From positions 1 to 25,879 of the forward strand of contig PKWQ01000348.1 in assembly GCA_003133265.1 (NCBI GenBank): 25,879 nt of DNA, given 5' to 3'. Origin of the DNA: Acetobacteraceae bacterium (GTDB lineage: Bacteria; Pseudomonadota; Alphaproteobacteria; Acetobacterales; Acetobacteraceae). Positions 7,417 through 14,592 of the stretch are shown piece after piece. The position numbers were made by a program, and so were the translations under genes. Positions within the stretch are counted from its first letter, which is position 1, and every line of letters begins with the position of its first letter. The notes beneath the pieces were generated by a model. That model was not told the DNA's origin and made no database searches. It worked only from the letters and a program-made list of their open reading frames with translations.

Positions 7417-7950
7417 ATGTCACGCGTAGGCAAATATCCCGTCGAGATTCCGGCGGGCGTACAAGTGGCGATCGTCGGCGGTTTGCTGACGGCGAAGGGC
7501 AAGCTCGGCGAGATGTCGCTGGCGCTGACCGAACATGTGGATGCCACCGTCGAGGGCAACCAGGTGAAGGTCGTGCCGCGCGGCAACGAGCAGGCGGCGC
7601 GGATGATGTGGGGCACCACGCGCGCGCTGGTCGCCAACATCGTGAAGGGGGTTTCCACCGGCTATACCAAGTCGATGGAGATCACCGGCACCGGCTTCCG
7701 CGCCTCGGTGCAGGGGCCGAACCTGGTCATCAATCTCGGGTTCTCGCACGACGTGGTCTATCCGGTGCCGCAGGGCATCAAGATCGTCTGCGACAAGCCG
7801 ACGGCGATCCGGGTCGAGGGTGTCGACAAGCGGCTGGTCGGCCAGGTGGCGGCGGAAATCCGCGGGTACCGTCCGCCCGAGCCCTACAAGGGCAAGGGTG
7901 TGAAGTACGACACCGAGACGATCCGGCGCAAGGAAGGCAAGAAGAAGTAA
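7417..7950 (+). CDS. rplF: 50S ribosomal protein L6
   Basis: The 177-residue protein begins MSRVGKYPVEIPAGVQV and ends with RGYRPPEPYKGKGVKYDTET, IRRKEGKKK, the classic L6 C-terminal RNA-binding segment. Two tandem L6 domains are present at normal length. The ATG at 7417 is chosen over an upstream in-frame start because GGGAGAG precedes it by a good distance and it lies just after the rpsH stop. L6 sits at the base of the L7/L12 stalk. Confidence 0.98.
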   Translation: MSRVGKYPVEIPAGVQVAIVGGLLTAKGKLGEMSLALTEHVDATVEGNQVKVVPRGNEQAARMMWGTTRALVANIVKGVSTGYTKSMEITGTGFRASVQGPNLVINLGFSHDVVYPVPQGIKIVCDKPTAIRVEGVDKRLVGQVAAEIRGYRPPEPYKGKGVKYDTETIRRKEGKKK

Positions 7951-7951
7951 G

Positions 7952-8314
7952 ATGGCCGATAACAAGGGTTTGCAGGAGCGTCGGCGCGCGCGTTTGCGCT
8001 TCCAGCTTCGCAAGAAGGCCGGCGGACGGCCGCGTCTGTCTGTGTTCCGGTCGGGCAAGCACATCTATGCCCAGGTGATCGACGACGCCGAGGGGCGCAC
8101 GCTCGCCGCGGCGTCCAGCCTGGACAAGGGGCTGCGCGAGGCGTTGCGCACCGGGGCGGACAAAGACGCCGCGAGCGCGGTCGGCAAGCTGGTGGCCGAA
8201 CGGGCGCTGGCGGCCGGGGTCAGCCTGGTCGTGTTCGACCGGGGCTCTTATCTTTACCATGGCCGCGTCAAGGCGCTGGCTGAAGCTGCCCGCGAAGGCG
8301 GGTTGGCCTTCTGA
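7952..8314 (+). CDS. rplR: 50S ribosomal protein L18
   Basis: The 120-residue product has the basic N-terminal arm QERRRARLRFQLRKKAGGRP, then RLSVFRSGKHIYAQVIDD and the ending VVFDRGSYLYHGRVKALAEA, AREGGLAF, all diagnostic for L18. L18 binds 5S rRNA with L5 and places it in the central protuberance. It begins one base after the rplF stop and has normal length. Confidence 0.98.
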   Translation: MADNKGLQERRRARLRFQLRKKAGGRPRLSVFRSGKHIYAQVIDDAEGRTLAAASSLDKGLREALRTGADKDAASAVGKLVAERALAAGVSLVVFDRGSYLYHGRVKALAEAAREGGLAF

Positions 8315-8328
8315 AGGGATAGTGACGT

Positions 8329-8928
8329 ATGGCACGTGAACCGAGGGAAGGCGGCCGCGGCGGGCGGGAGCGCGAGCGCGACCGCGATGGCGGCGACGAT
8401 ATCATCGACAAGCTGGTCACGATCAATCGCGTGGCCAAGGTGGTGAAGGGCGGACGTCGCTTCGCCTTCGCCGCGCTGGTGGTGGTTGGCGATCAGAAGG
8501 GCCGCGTCGGCTACGGCGCCGGCAAGGCGCGCGAGGTGCCGGAGGCGATCCGCAAGGCGACCGAGCGGGCCAAGCGCACGATGATCCGGGTGCCGATGAA
8601 GGAAGGCCGCACGCTGCACCACGACGTTCAGGGCGACTACGGCGCCGGATCGGTGGTACTGCGTTCCGCCACCGCCGGCACCGGCATCATCGCCGGTGGC
8701 CCGATGCGCGCCGTGTTCGAGACGCTGGGGATCGGCGATGTGGTGGCCAAGAGCCTCGGCAGCCGCAACCCGCACAACATGGTGAAGGCGACCTTCGCCG
8801 CGTTGCAGAAATGCGCTTCGCCGCGCTCCGTCGCGACGCGGCGCGGCAAGAAGGTGTCGGATCTGCTGGGCCGCCGCGATGCGCCCTCGGCGGACGCGAC
8901 ATCCGCGCAGGAGGCGGCCGATGCCTGA
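8329..8928 (+). CDS. rpsE: 30S ribosomal protein S5
   Basis: The 199-residue product has a long arginine- and glycine-rich N-terminal tail (GGRGGRERERDRDGGDD) followed by the S5 double-stranded RNA binding fold (LVTINRVAKVVKGGRRFAFA, GYGAGKAREVPEAIRKA) and the C-terminal GTGIIAGGPMRAVFETLGI domain. It ends with an alanine-rich tail. S5 influences decoding accuracy and, with S3 and S4, mRNA entry. The last 8 bases overlap rpmD. Confidence 0.98.
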   Translation: MAREPREGGRGGRERERDRDGGDDIIDKLVTINRVAKVVKGGRRFAFAALVVVGDQKGRVGYGAGKAREVPEAIRKATERAKRTMIRVPMKEGRTLHHDVQGDYGAGSVVLRSATAGTGIIAGGPMRAVFETLGIGDVVAKSLGSRNPHNMVKATFAALQKCASPRSVATRRGKKVSDLLGRRDAPSADATSAQEAADA

Positions 8929-9124
8929 GGCAAACAGCTCTGCGAAGAAGGTTCGCGTGACGCAGATCGCGTCCGGCCTGGGCCGCAAGCCCGGGCAGAT
9001 CGGGACACTGATCGGTCTCGGCCTGAACAAGCTGCGTGCCACGCGCGAGCTGGAGGATACTCCCTCGGTGCGCGGCATGATCCGCAAGGTGGCCCACCTG
9101 ATCAAGGTGGAGGAGCTGTCCTGA
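8921..9124 (+). CDS. rpmD: 50S ribosomal protein L30
   Basis: The 67-residue protein starts at an ATG that lies inside the rpsE reading frame, giving an 8-base overlap (ATGCCTGA). An AGGAGG-like sequence (CAGGAGGCGG) upstream within rpsE supports this start. The core VRVTQIASGLGRKPGQIGTL, NKLRATRELEDTPSVRGMI is typical L30. A longer start at 8879 would give an arginine-rich extension and is rejected. Confidence 0.95.
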   Translation: MPEANSSAKKVRVTQIASGLGRKPGQIGTLIGLGLNKLRATRELEDTPSVRGMIRKVAHLIKVEELS

Positions 9125-9158
9125 CCGGTTGCACCGGTTCGGATGGAAAGGAATGGCG

Positions 9159-9650
9159 ATGAAGCTGAACGAACTGCGCGACAATGACGGCGCACACCTG
9201 AAGTCCAAGCGCCTGGGCCGCGGCATCGGCTCCGGCAAGGGCAAGACGTCGGGCAAGGGCGTGAAGGGCCAGAAGGCGCGTGAGGGTGTAGCCCTGAACG
9301 GCTTCGAGGGCGGCCAGTTGCCGATCTATCGCCGGCTGCCCAAGCGCGGCTTCGTCAATCTGTTCCGCAAGGAATATGCCCCGGTCAATCTGGGCTCGGT
9401 GGAAGCGGCGATCGTGGCCGGGCGCATCGATGCCAGCCAGCCGATCACCGAGGACACGCTGCGGGCCGCCGGGTTGGCGCGCGCGGCCAACACCAAGGTG
9501 GTTGGCGTGCGTCTGCTGGCCAAGGGCGAGATCACCCGGGCGCTGAACGTGACGGTTTCCGGCGCGTCGGCCGCGGCGATCGAGGCGGTGCAGAAGGCGG
9601 GCGGCACGGTGACCACGACCGCCAAGGTCGCGCCGGTGGCCGGGGCCTGA
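9159..9650 (+). CDS. rplO: 50S ribosomal protein L15
   Basis: The 163-residue product begins MKLNELRDNDGAHLKSKRLG and contains GRGIGSGKGKTSGKGVKGQK, the long basic arm of L15, and the FEGGQLPIYRRLPKRGF motif. An ATG two codons earlier (9153) is possible, but AAGGA at 9148-9152 is best spaced for 9159. L15 is a late 50S assembly protein. The tail after the core is alanine-, threonine- and valine-rich. It is followed by a 119-base gap before secY. Confidence 0.96.
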   Translation: MKLNELRDNDGAHLKSKRLGRGIGSGKGKTSGKGVKGQKAREGVALNGFEGGQLPIYRRLPKRGFVNLFRKEYAPVNLGSVEAAIVAGRIDASQPITEDTLRAAGLARAANTKVVGVRLLAKGEITRALNVTVSGASAAAIEAVQKAGGTVTTTAKVAPVAGA

Positions 9651-9716
9651 GCACGAACAGCGGCATGGCCACGCGTGCGCTTGGCGATGCGGTGACGACG
9701 GACTAGATACGCGTAG

Positions 9717-9750
9717 ACGGCGCCCTGGGAAGACCGGTCGGCGCCGTTTT
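9717..9750 (+). terminator. Terminator-like hairpin between rplO and secY
   Basis: ACGGCGCC (9717-9724) and GGCGCCGT (9740-9747) form a perfect 8-bp stem with a 15-base loop, followed at once by TTT. It can extend by a G-U pair and an A-U pair into the T-run. It looks like an intrinsic terminator, but it sits inside the spc operon only 19 bases before secY. Partial termination (attenuation) of secY-adk is the likeliest meaning; this is inference. Confidence 0.5.
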
Positions 9751-9769
9751 CATAGATGGGGATCAGCCA

Positions 9770-11107
9770 ATGGCTTCGGCGGCCGAGCAGCTCGCATCCA
9801 GTCTCAGCCTCGGCGTGTTTTCCAAGGCGACCGAGCTCAAGAATCGCATCTGGTTCACCCTGGGCGCGTTGATCGTCTATCGCATCGGCACCTACGTGCC
9901 GGTGCCGGGCGTCGACGCCTCGGTGATGGGCGAGATGCTGAGCCAGCATGGCGGCGGCATCCTGGGCATGTTCGACATGTTCACCGGCGGCGCGCTGCGC
10001 CGGATGACGGTCTTCGCGCTGAACATCATGCCCTACATCAGCGCCAGCATCATCATCCAGCTGATGACCGCCGCGGTGCCGTCGCTGGAGACGCTGAAGA
10101 AGGAAGGCGAGAGCGGGCGCAAGCGGCTGAACCAGTACACCCGTTATCTGACCGTGCTCATCGCGCTGATCCAGTCCTATGGGATCGCGGTGGGGCTGGA
10201 GAGCATGCACGGCAGCTTCGGCGCGGCGGTGATCGACCCCGGCTGGTTCTTCCGCTTCTCCTGCGTCATCACCCTGGTCGGCGGGACGATGTTCCTGATG
10301 TGGCTCGGCGAGCAGATCACCGCGCGCGGGGTGGGCAACGGCATCAGCCTGATCATCTTCGCCGGCATCGTCGCCAACCTGCCGAACGCGCTCGCCTCGC
10401 TGCTGGAACTGGGGCGGACCGGGGCGCTGTCGCCGGTGTTCATCCTGGTCTTCATCGTGCTGGCGGTGGCGGTGATCGCGTTCATCGTGTTCATGGAGCG
10501 AGCGCAGCGGCGGATCGTGGTGCAGTACCCGAAACGCCAGGTGGGCCAGCGCATGTTCGGCGGCGATTCGACGCACATGCCGCTGAAGATCAACACCTCG
10601 GGCGTGATCCCGCCGATCTTCGCCAGCTCGCTGCTGCTGATCCCGGCGACGATCTCCGGCTTCACCCAGAACGGCCCCGGATGGCTCGCCTTCATCGGCG
10701 CCCAGCTCGGCCACGGCACGCCGGCCTATATGGCTCTGTATGCGGGGATGATCATCTTCTTCTCGTACTTCTACACCGCGGTCGTGTTCAACCCGGAGGA
10801 GACGGCGGACAACCTGAAGAAGTATGGCGGCTTCGTCCCAGGCATCCGTCCGGGCAGCAACACGGCGGACTATTTCGACTATGTGCTGACCCGCCTGACC
10901 ACGATCGGCGCGCTGTATCTGGTCTTGGTCTGCCTGCTGCCGGAGATCCTGATCAACAGCTACGGCCTGCCGTTCTACTTCGGCGGCACCAGCCTGCTGA
11001 TCATCGTGTCGGTGACCATGGACACCGTGACGCAGATCCAGTCTCATCTGTTGGCGCATCAATATGAAGGGCTGATCCGCAAGGCGAAGGTCAAGGGTCG
11101 GCGGTGA
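9770..11107 (+). CDS. secY: Preprotein translocase subunit SecY
   Basis: The 445-residue membrane protein has the expected SecY length and ten hydrophobic segments. Recognisable parts are the N-terminal ELKNRIWFTLGALIVYRIGTYVPVPG, LGMFDMFTGGALRRMTVFALNIMPYISASI, the cytosolic loop ERAQRRIVVQYPKRQ, and GGTSLLIIVSVTMDTVTQIQ near the end. SecY forms the inner-membrane channel with SecE and SecG and is driven by SecA or ribosomes. GGGGA precedes the ATG. It is seven bases upstream of adk. Confidence 0.99.
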   Translation: MASAAEQLASSLSLGVFSKATELKNRIWFTLGALIVYRIGTYVPVPGVDASVMGEMLSQHGGGILGMFDMFTGGALRRMTVFALNIMPYISASIIIQLMTAAVPSLETLKKEGESGRKRLNQYTRYLTVLIALIQSYGIAVGLESMHGSFGAAVIDPGWFFRFSCVITLVGGTMFLMWLGEQITARGVGNGISLIIFAGIVANLPNALASLLELGRTGALSPVFILVFIVLAVAVIAFIVFMERAQRRIVVQYPKRQVGQRMFGGDSTHMPLKINTSGVIPPIFASSLLLIPATISGFTQNGPGWLAFIGAQLGHGTPAYMALYAGMIIFFSYFYTAVVFNPEETADNLKKYGGFVPGIRPGSNTADYFDYVLTRLTTIGALYLVLVCLLPEILINSYGLPFYFGGTSLLIIVSVTMDTVTQIQSHLLAHQYEGLIRKAKVKGRR

Positions 11108-11114
11108 GGGGGAC

Positions 11115-11774
11115 ATGCTCAATCTGATACTGCTGGGCCCTCCCGGCGCCGGGAAGGGCACGCAGGCCAAGCGTCTGCAGGATCGCTACGGCATCCTCCA
11201 GATATCGACCGGGGACATGCTGCGCGCCGAGGTGGCCGCCGGCTCCGAAGTTGGCCGCGAGGCCAAGGCGGTGATGGAATCGGGCGCGCTGGTCTCTGAC
11301 GACATCATCATCCGCATGCTGGGCAATCGGATCGGCCAGCCCGACGCGGCCAAGGGCTTCATTCTCGACGGCTTCCCGCGCACCGTGCCGCAGGCCCAGG
11401 CGCTGGACCGGCTGCTGGCCGGCAAGGGGCTGAAGCTGGACGCGGTGATCGAGCTGCGGGTGGACGACGCCGCGCTGGTGGAGCGGATCGCCGGGCGCTT
11501 CACCTGTGCCAGGTGCGGCGCCGGCTATCACGACAGTTTCAAGCCGCCGCGCGTCGCCGGGGTTTGCGATGTCTGCGGCGCCACGGAGTTCAGTCGCCGT
11601 GCCGACGACAAGCGCGAGACGGTGCATGCGCGGCTGGATGCCTATAACCGGCAGACCGCCCCGATCCTGCCGCACTACGCCGCCCAGGGCAGTCTGCGCA
11701 GCCTGGACGGCATGGCCGATATCGAGGCGGTGGCGCGCCAGATCGACGCGGTGCTGGACGGGCTGCGCGCATGA
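11115..11774 (+). CDS. adk: Adenylate kinase with zinc-type LID
   Basis: The 219-residue product converts ATP plus AMP to two ADP. The P-loop GPPGAGKGT is at residues 8-16, the AMP-binding STGDMLR at 31-37 and GFILDGFPRT at 81-90. The long LID domain has four cysteines, C131, C134, C151 and C154, in two CxxC pairs, as in zinc-binding adenylate kinases of Gram-positives and some alphaproteobacteria. Cotranscription with secY is typical. GAGGGGG lies very close to the ATG. Confidence 0.98.
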   Translation: MLNLILLGPPGAGKGTQAKRLQDRYGILQISTGDMLRAEVAAGSEVGREAKAVMESGALVSDDIIIRMLGNRIGQPDAAKGFILDGFPRTVPQAQALDRLLAGKGLKLDAVIELRVDDAALVERIAGRFTCARCGAGYHDSFKPPRVAGVCDVCGATEFSRRADDKRETVHARLDAYNRQTAPILPHYAAQGSLRSLDGMADIEAVARQIDAVLDGLRA

Positions 11775-11815
11775 CGTTGCTGTGCGCATTTTCACGACAA
11801 GTTGATCGCGTGTCG

Positions 11816-11843
11816 TTGACTCTGAGACGCGCACCAGTATAGT
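11816..11843 (+). promoter_or_regulatory. Likely sigma70-type promoter for rpsM operon
   Basis: TTGACT (11816-11821) and TATAGT (11838-11843) are separated by 16 bases and match the housekeeping consensus at five of six bases each. It lies 42 bases after adk, and transcription would begin near 11850. This gives rpsM-rpsK-rpoA-rplQ its own transcription, separate from the spc operon. It is the best promoter match I found in the window. Confidence 0.72.
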
Positions 11844-11849
11844 GCGCGG

Positions 11850-12007
11850 CCTTCGGCCCACCTCCGATGGGGTGTGGCCGCTTGCGGACATTTCGGGTTT
11901 GCCGCGGCGCCATGGCGTCGGGGAAGCCGTTTTCGGGCCCTTCGGGGCAGTTCAAAGCCTGGTGCGAACCCGTCGTGGGCCGTGCCGGGGCGACAGGAGT
12001 ACCAGGC
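11850..12007 (+). promoter_or_regulatory. Long GC-rich leader upstream of rpsM
   Basis: From the expected transcription start to the rpsM start codon there are about 158 bases with no plausible gene. The leader includes a UUCG-capped hairpin, GCCC (11937-11940), TTCG, GGGC (11945-11948), a CGCCATGGCG palindrome, and other GC-rich inverted segments. It ends with AGGAG (11995-11999) before the rpsM GTG. In E. coli the alpha operon leader is bound by S4; a similar role here is only a guess, as rpsD is not in this operon. Confidence 0.4.
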
Positions 12008-12385
12008 GTGGCGCGTATTGCCGGCGTGAACATCCCGACCAACAAGCGGGTGACGATCAGTCTGCGCTATATCTTCGGCATCGGCCCGGCCAAGGCGCAG
12101 GATATCTGCACCCGCCTCGCCATTCCCGACGATCGGCGGGTGAACCAGCTCTCCGACGAGGAGGTGCTGCGCATCCGCGAGTTGATCGACCGTGAATACC
12201 GCGTCGAGGGCGACCTGCGGCGTGAAACGGCGATGAACATCAAGCGGCTGATGGATCTGGGCTGCTATCGCGGCCTGCGTCATCGTCGCGGCCTGCCGGT
12301 GCGTGGTCAGCGGACCCACACCAATGCGCGTACGCGCAAGGGCAAGGCGGTGGCGATCGCCGGCAAGAAGAAGGTGACGAAGTAA
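12008..12385 (+). CDS. rpsM: 30S ribosomal protein S13 (GTG start)
   Basis: The 125-residue protein begins (V/M)ARIAGVNIPTNKRVTISLR from a GTG codon at 12008, eight bases after AGGAG. Starting there gives the family's usual N-terminus; longer in-frame starts add an unrelated peptide. Downstream it has YIFGIGPAKAQDIC and the C-terminal GQRTHTNARTRKGKAVAIAG tail that reaches towards the tRNAs. S13 bridges the 30S head to the 50S subunit. It is the first gene of the alpha operon. Confidence 0.97.
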   Translation: MARIAGVNIPTNKRVTISLRYIFGIGPAKAQDICTRLAIPDDRRVNQLSDEEVLRIRELIDREYRVEGDLRRETAMNIKRLMDLGCYRGLRHRRGLPVRGQRTHTNARTRKGKAVAIAGKKKVTK

Positions 12386-12394
12386 GGCGCACCC

Positions 12395-12440
12395 GCGCCG
12401 CTTCGACGCCGATGCCCCGCGCCGCCTCGGCGCCGACGCC
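12395..12440 (+). repeat. Imperfect 22-base direct repeat between rpsM and rpsK
   Basis: Units 12395-12416 and 12419-12440 match at 19 of 22 bases and are separated by two bases. Both have the pattern GCGCCGC, CTCG-like centre, then GCCGA and GCC. It lies in the 112-base gap between rpsM and rpsK. It is likely slippage-type duplication in GC-rich DNA, or part of a folded spacer; no known family is recognised. Confidence 0.5.
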
Positions 12441-12497
12441 TTGATGACTGCGTGCCGCCCCCGCGGTGCGGCCACGAATGGAATAGGATATTAGCCG

Positions 12498-12893
12498 ATG
12501 GCGAAGCCCGCCGCCTCCTCGCGTCCCCGTAAGAAGGAACGCAAGAACATCACGTCTGGCGTCGCCCATGTGGCCGCCACGTTCAACAATACGATGATCA
12601 CCATCACCGACGCGCAGGGCAACACCATCGCCTGGGCGTCGGCCGGCAGCCAGGGCTTCAAGGGCAGCCGGAAATCCACCCCCTATGCCGCGCAGGTTGC
12701 CGCCGAGGATGCCGGCAAGAAGGCGCGTGAGCATGGGATGGAGATGCTGGAGATCGAGGTGAGCGGCCCCGGTTCGGGCCGCGAGAGCGCTTTGCGCGCC
12801 TTGCAGGCGGTTGGATTCTCCATTTCCGCCATTCGTGACATGACGCCCATCCCCCACAACGGCTGCCGCCCGCGCAAGCGCCGGCGGGTCTGA
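12498..12893 (+). CDS. rpsK: 30S ribosomal protein S11
   Basis: The 131-residue product has the S11 core KNITSGVAHVAATFNNTMIT, DAQGNTIAWASAGSQGFKGS and the C-terminal MTPIPHNGCRPRKRRRV, which is diagnostic. S11 lies on the 30S platform, where it takes part in mRNA and tRNA handling at the E site. AGGA nine bases before the ATG is a plausible ribosome binding site. Length is normal. Confidence 0.98.
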   Translation: MAKPAASSRPRKKERKNITSGVAHVAATFNNTMITITDAQGNTIAWASAGSQGFKGSRKSTPYAAQVAAEDAGKKAREHGMEMLEIEVSGPGSGRESALRALQAVGFSISAIRDMTPIPHNGCRPRKRRRV

Positions 12894-12901
12894 TCCGGCC
12901 C

Positions 12902-12921
12902 GCGCGCCGGAAACGGCGCGC
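12902..12921 (+). promoter_or_regulatory. GAAA-capped hairpin upstream of rpoA
   Basis: GCGCGCCG (12902-12909) and CGGCGCGC (12914-12921) form a perfect 8-bp stem closed by the loop GAAA, a stable GNRA tetraloop. It lies 44 bases before the rpoA ATG. No T-run follows. Possible jobs are transcript stability, processing or adjusting rpoA output relative to the r-proteins; this is inference. Confidence 0.45.
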
Positions 12922-12965
12922 AGACGGAAGGCCGATGTTGTCGATGCGGCGATAGAGGGATTCGC

Positions 12966-13997
12966 ATGAGAAACAGCGTTGTTATCCAGAGGAACTGGCA
13001 GTCGCTTATCAAGCCGGAAAAGCTTGAGGTCGAGCCTGGTTCCGATCCGTCGCGCCTCGCCACCATCGTGGCCGAGCCGCTGGAGCGCGGCTTCGGCATG
13101 ACGCTCGGCAACGCGATCCGCCGCATCCTGCTGTCGTCGTTGCAGGGTGCCGCCGTGACCGCGGTGCAGATCGACGGCGTGCTGCATGAGTTCAGCAGCA
13201 TCCCCGGCGTGCGCGAGGACGTCACCGACATCGTGCTGAACATCAAGCAGCTCGCGCTGCGCATGCATGGCGAGGGGCCGAAGCGGATGTCGCTCTCGGC
13301 CACCGGGCCGGGCGAGGTGCGCGCTGGCCAGATTCAGGCCGGGCACGACATCGACATCATGAACCCCGACCTGGTGCTGTGCACGCTCGACGACGGCGTG
13401 AAGCTCGGGATGGAGTTCACGGTCAACATGGGCAAGGGCTACCAGCCCGCCAGCGTGAACCGTCCGGAAGACGCGCCGATCGGGCTGATCCCGGTCGACA
13501 GCATCTACTCGCCGGTGCGGCGCGTGTCCTACAAGGTGGAGCCGACCCGCGTGGGTCAGGTCACCGACTACGACAAGCTGCTGTTGCAGGTGGAGACCAA
13601 TGGGTCGGTGAGCCCGGAGGACGCGGTGGCCCTGGCGGCGCGCATCCTGCAGGACCAGTTGCAGCTGTTCATCAACTTCGAGGAACCGCAGCTGGTCCGG
13701 CACGAAGAGGCGCATGAGGAGCTGCCGTTCAACCGCAACCTGTTGCGCAAGGTGGACGAGTTGGAACTGTCGGTTCGCAGCGCCAACTGCCTGAAGAACG
13801 ACAACATCGTCTATATCGGCGATCTCGTGCAGAAGTCCGAGCAGGAAATGCTGCGCACGCCGAACTTCGGCCGCAAGTCGCTGAACGAGATCAAGGAGGT
13901 CCTGACCTCCATGGGTCTGACGCTTGGGCAGCCCGTGCAGGGCTGGCCGCCGGAGAATATCGAGGAACTGGCAAAGCGGCTCGACGAGCCGTTCTGA
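12966..13997 (+). CDS. rpoA: RNA polymerase alpha subunit
   Basis: The 343-residue product has the two-domain RpoA layout. The N-terminal assembly domain contains ATIVAEPLERGFGMTLGNAI, RRILLSSLQGAAVTAVQIDG and EFSSIPGVREDV. The C-terminal domain (about residues 250-325) contains ELELSVRSANCLKNDNI and RTPNFGRKSLNEIKEVLTSM, the DNA UP-element binding and activator-contacting helices. Alpha dimers start assembly of core polymerase. GAGGGA precedes the ATG. It sits between rpsK and rplQ, the canonical place. Confidence 0.99.
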   Translation: MRNSVVIQRNWQSLIKPEKLEVEPGSDPSRLATIVAEPLERGFGMTLGNAIRRILLSSLQGAAVTAVQIDGVLHEFSSIPGVREDVTDIVLNIKQLALRMHGEGPKRMSLSATGPGEVRAGQIQAGHDIDIMNPDLVLCTLDDGVKLGMEFTVNMGKGYQPASVNRPEDAPIGLIPVDSIYSPVRRVSYKVEPTRVGQVTDYDKLLLQVETNGSVSPEDAVALAARILQDQLQLFINFEEPQLVRHEEAHEELPFNRNLLRKVDELELSVRSANCLKNDNIVYIGDLVQKSEQEMLRTPNFGRKSLNEIKEVLTSMGLTLGQPVQGWPPENIEELAKRLDEPF

Positions 13998-14016
13998 GCC
14001 GCAAGGAGACTACGAC

Positions 14017-14439
14017 ATGCGTCATGGTGTTGCCGGCCGCAAGCTCGGCGTTACCTCTACCCATCGCATCGCCATGTTCCGCAACATGGCGCACGCGCTG
14101 ATCAAGCACGAGCAGATCACCACGACGCTGCCGAAGGCGAAGGAGCTGCGGCCGGTGGCCGAGAAGCTGATCACGCTCGGCAAGCGCGGCGGACTGCACG
14201 CACGCCGGCAGGCCTATGCCGAGCTGCGCGACGACGTGATCGTCGGCAAGCTGTTCGGCGCCCTGGCCGATCGCTACCGCACGCGCTCCGGCGGCTATAC
14301 GCGGGTGCTGAGGGCCGGCACGCGCTATGGCGACGCGGCCAACATGGCGGTGATCGAGCTGGTGGACCGCGACCCGGCCGCCAAGGGCCTGGACAGCGGC
14401 CCGAAGCAGGAGCGCGAAGAGGAAGCCGAGGCCGAGTGA
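14017..14439 (+). CDS. rplQ: 50S ribosomal protein L17
   Basis: The 140-residue protein begins MRHGVAGRKLGVTSTHRIAM and has LIKHEQITTTLPKAKELRPV and the GGYTRVLRAGTRYGDAANMA motif of L17. After the core is an acidic tail (KQEREEEAEAE), seen in several alphaproteobacteria. AAGGAG (14003-14008) is eight bases before the ATG. It is the last gene of the operon and is followed by a strong terminator. Confidence 0.98.
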   Translation: MRHGVAGRKLGVTSTHRIAMFRNMAHALIKHEQITTTLPKAKELRPVAEKLITLGKRGGLHARRQAYAELRDDVIVGKLFGALADRYRTRSGGYTRVLRAGTRYGDAANMAVIELVDRDPAAKGLDSGPKQEREEEAEAE

Positions 14440-14465
14440 TCGGCGACGTTCCCGGCGAACTGGAC

Positions 14466-14496
14466 AAAGGGGGCAGGTGCAAACCTGCCCCTTTTT
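14466..14496 (+). terminator. Intrinsic terminator after rplQ
   Basis: GGGGCAGGT (14470-14478) and ACCTGCCCC (14483-14491) pair perfectly over 9 bp around the GNRA loop GCAA, followed by TTTTT. An upstream AAA can pair with the T-run, so it may also work in reverse. It begins 27 bases after the rplQ stop and closes the ribosomal supercluster transcript. Confidence 0.93.
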
Positions 14497-14592
14497 CGTT
14501 TGGGTGCCTGCGGGGAACGGTATTAAGCCGTTGGAAGAAATGTACTGGCTGAGCCGCGTGACGGCCGCGCGATAGCGCTGGGATGCGAGAGT

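Noticed and set aside
9681..9709. TTGGCG, 17 bases, TAGATA as a promoter for secY
   Set aside because: Spacing is ideal but the -10 matches only three of six bases and lacks the conserved last T. Too weak to list as a feature.
9326..11170. 614-codon - strand frame opposite secY and rplO
   Set aside because: Antisense to secY, rich in D, H, R and Q with no domain pattern; a GC-driven shadow frame.
12240..13715. 491-codon - strand frame opposite rpsK and rpoA
   Set aside because: Antisense shadow of rpoA; no recognisable motif or start signal.
14499..14526. TTGGGT and TATTAA as a promoter for rarA
   Set aside because: The spacer is only 15 bases and the -35 is poor; rarA presumably has a promoter in this gap but it cannot be fixed from sequence.
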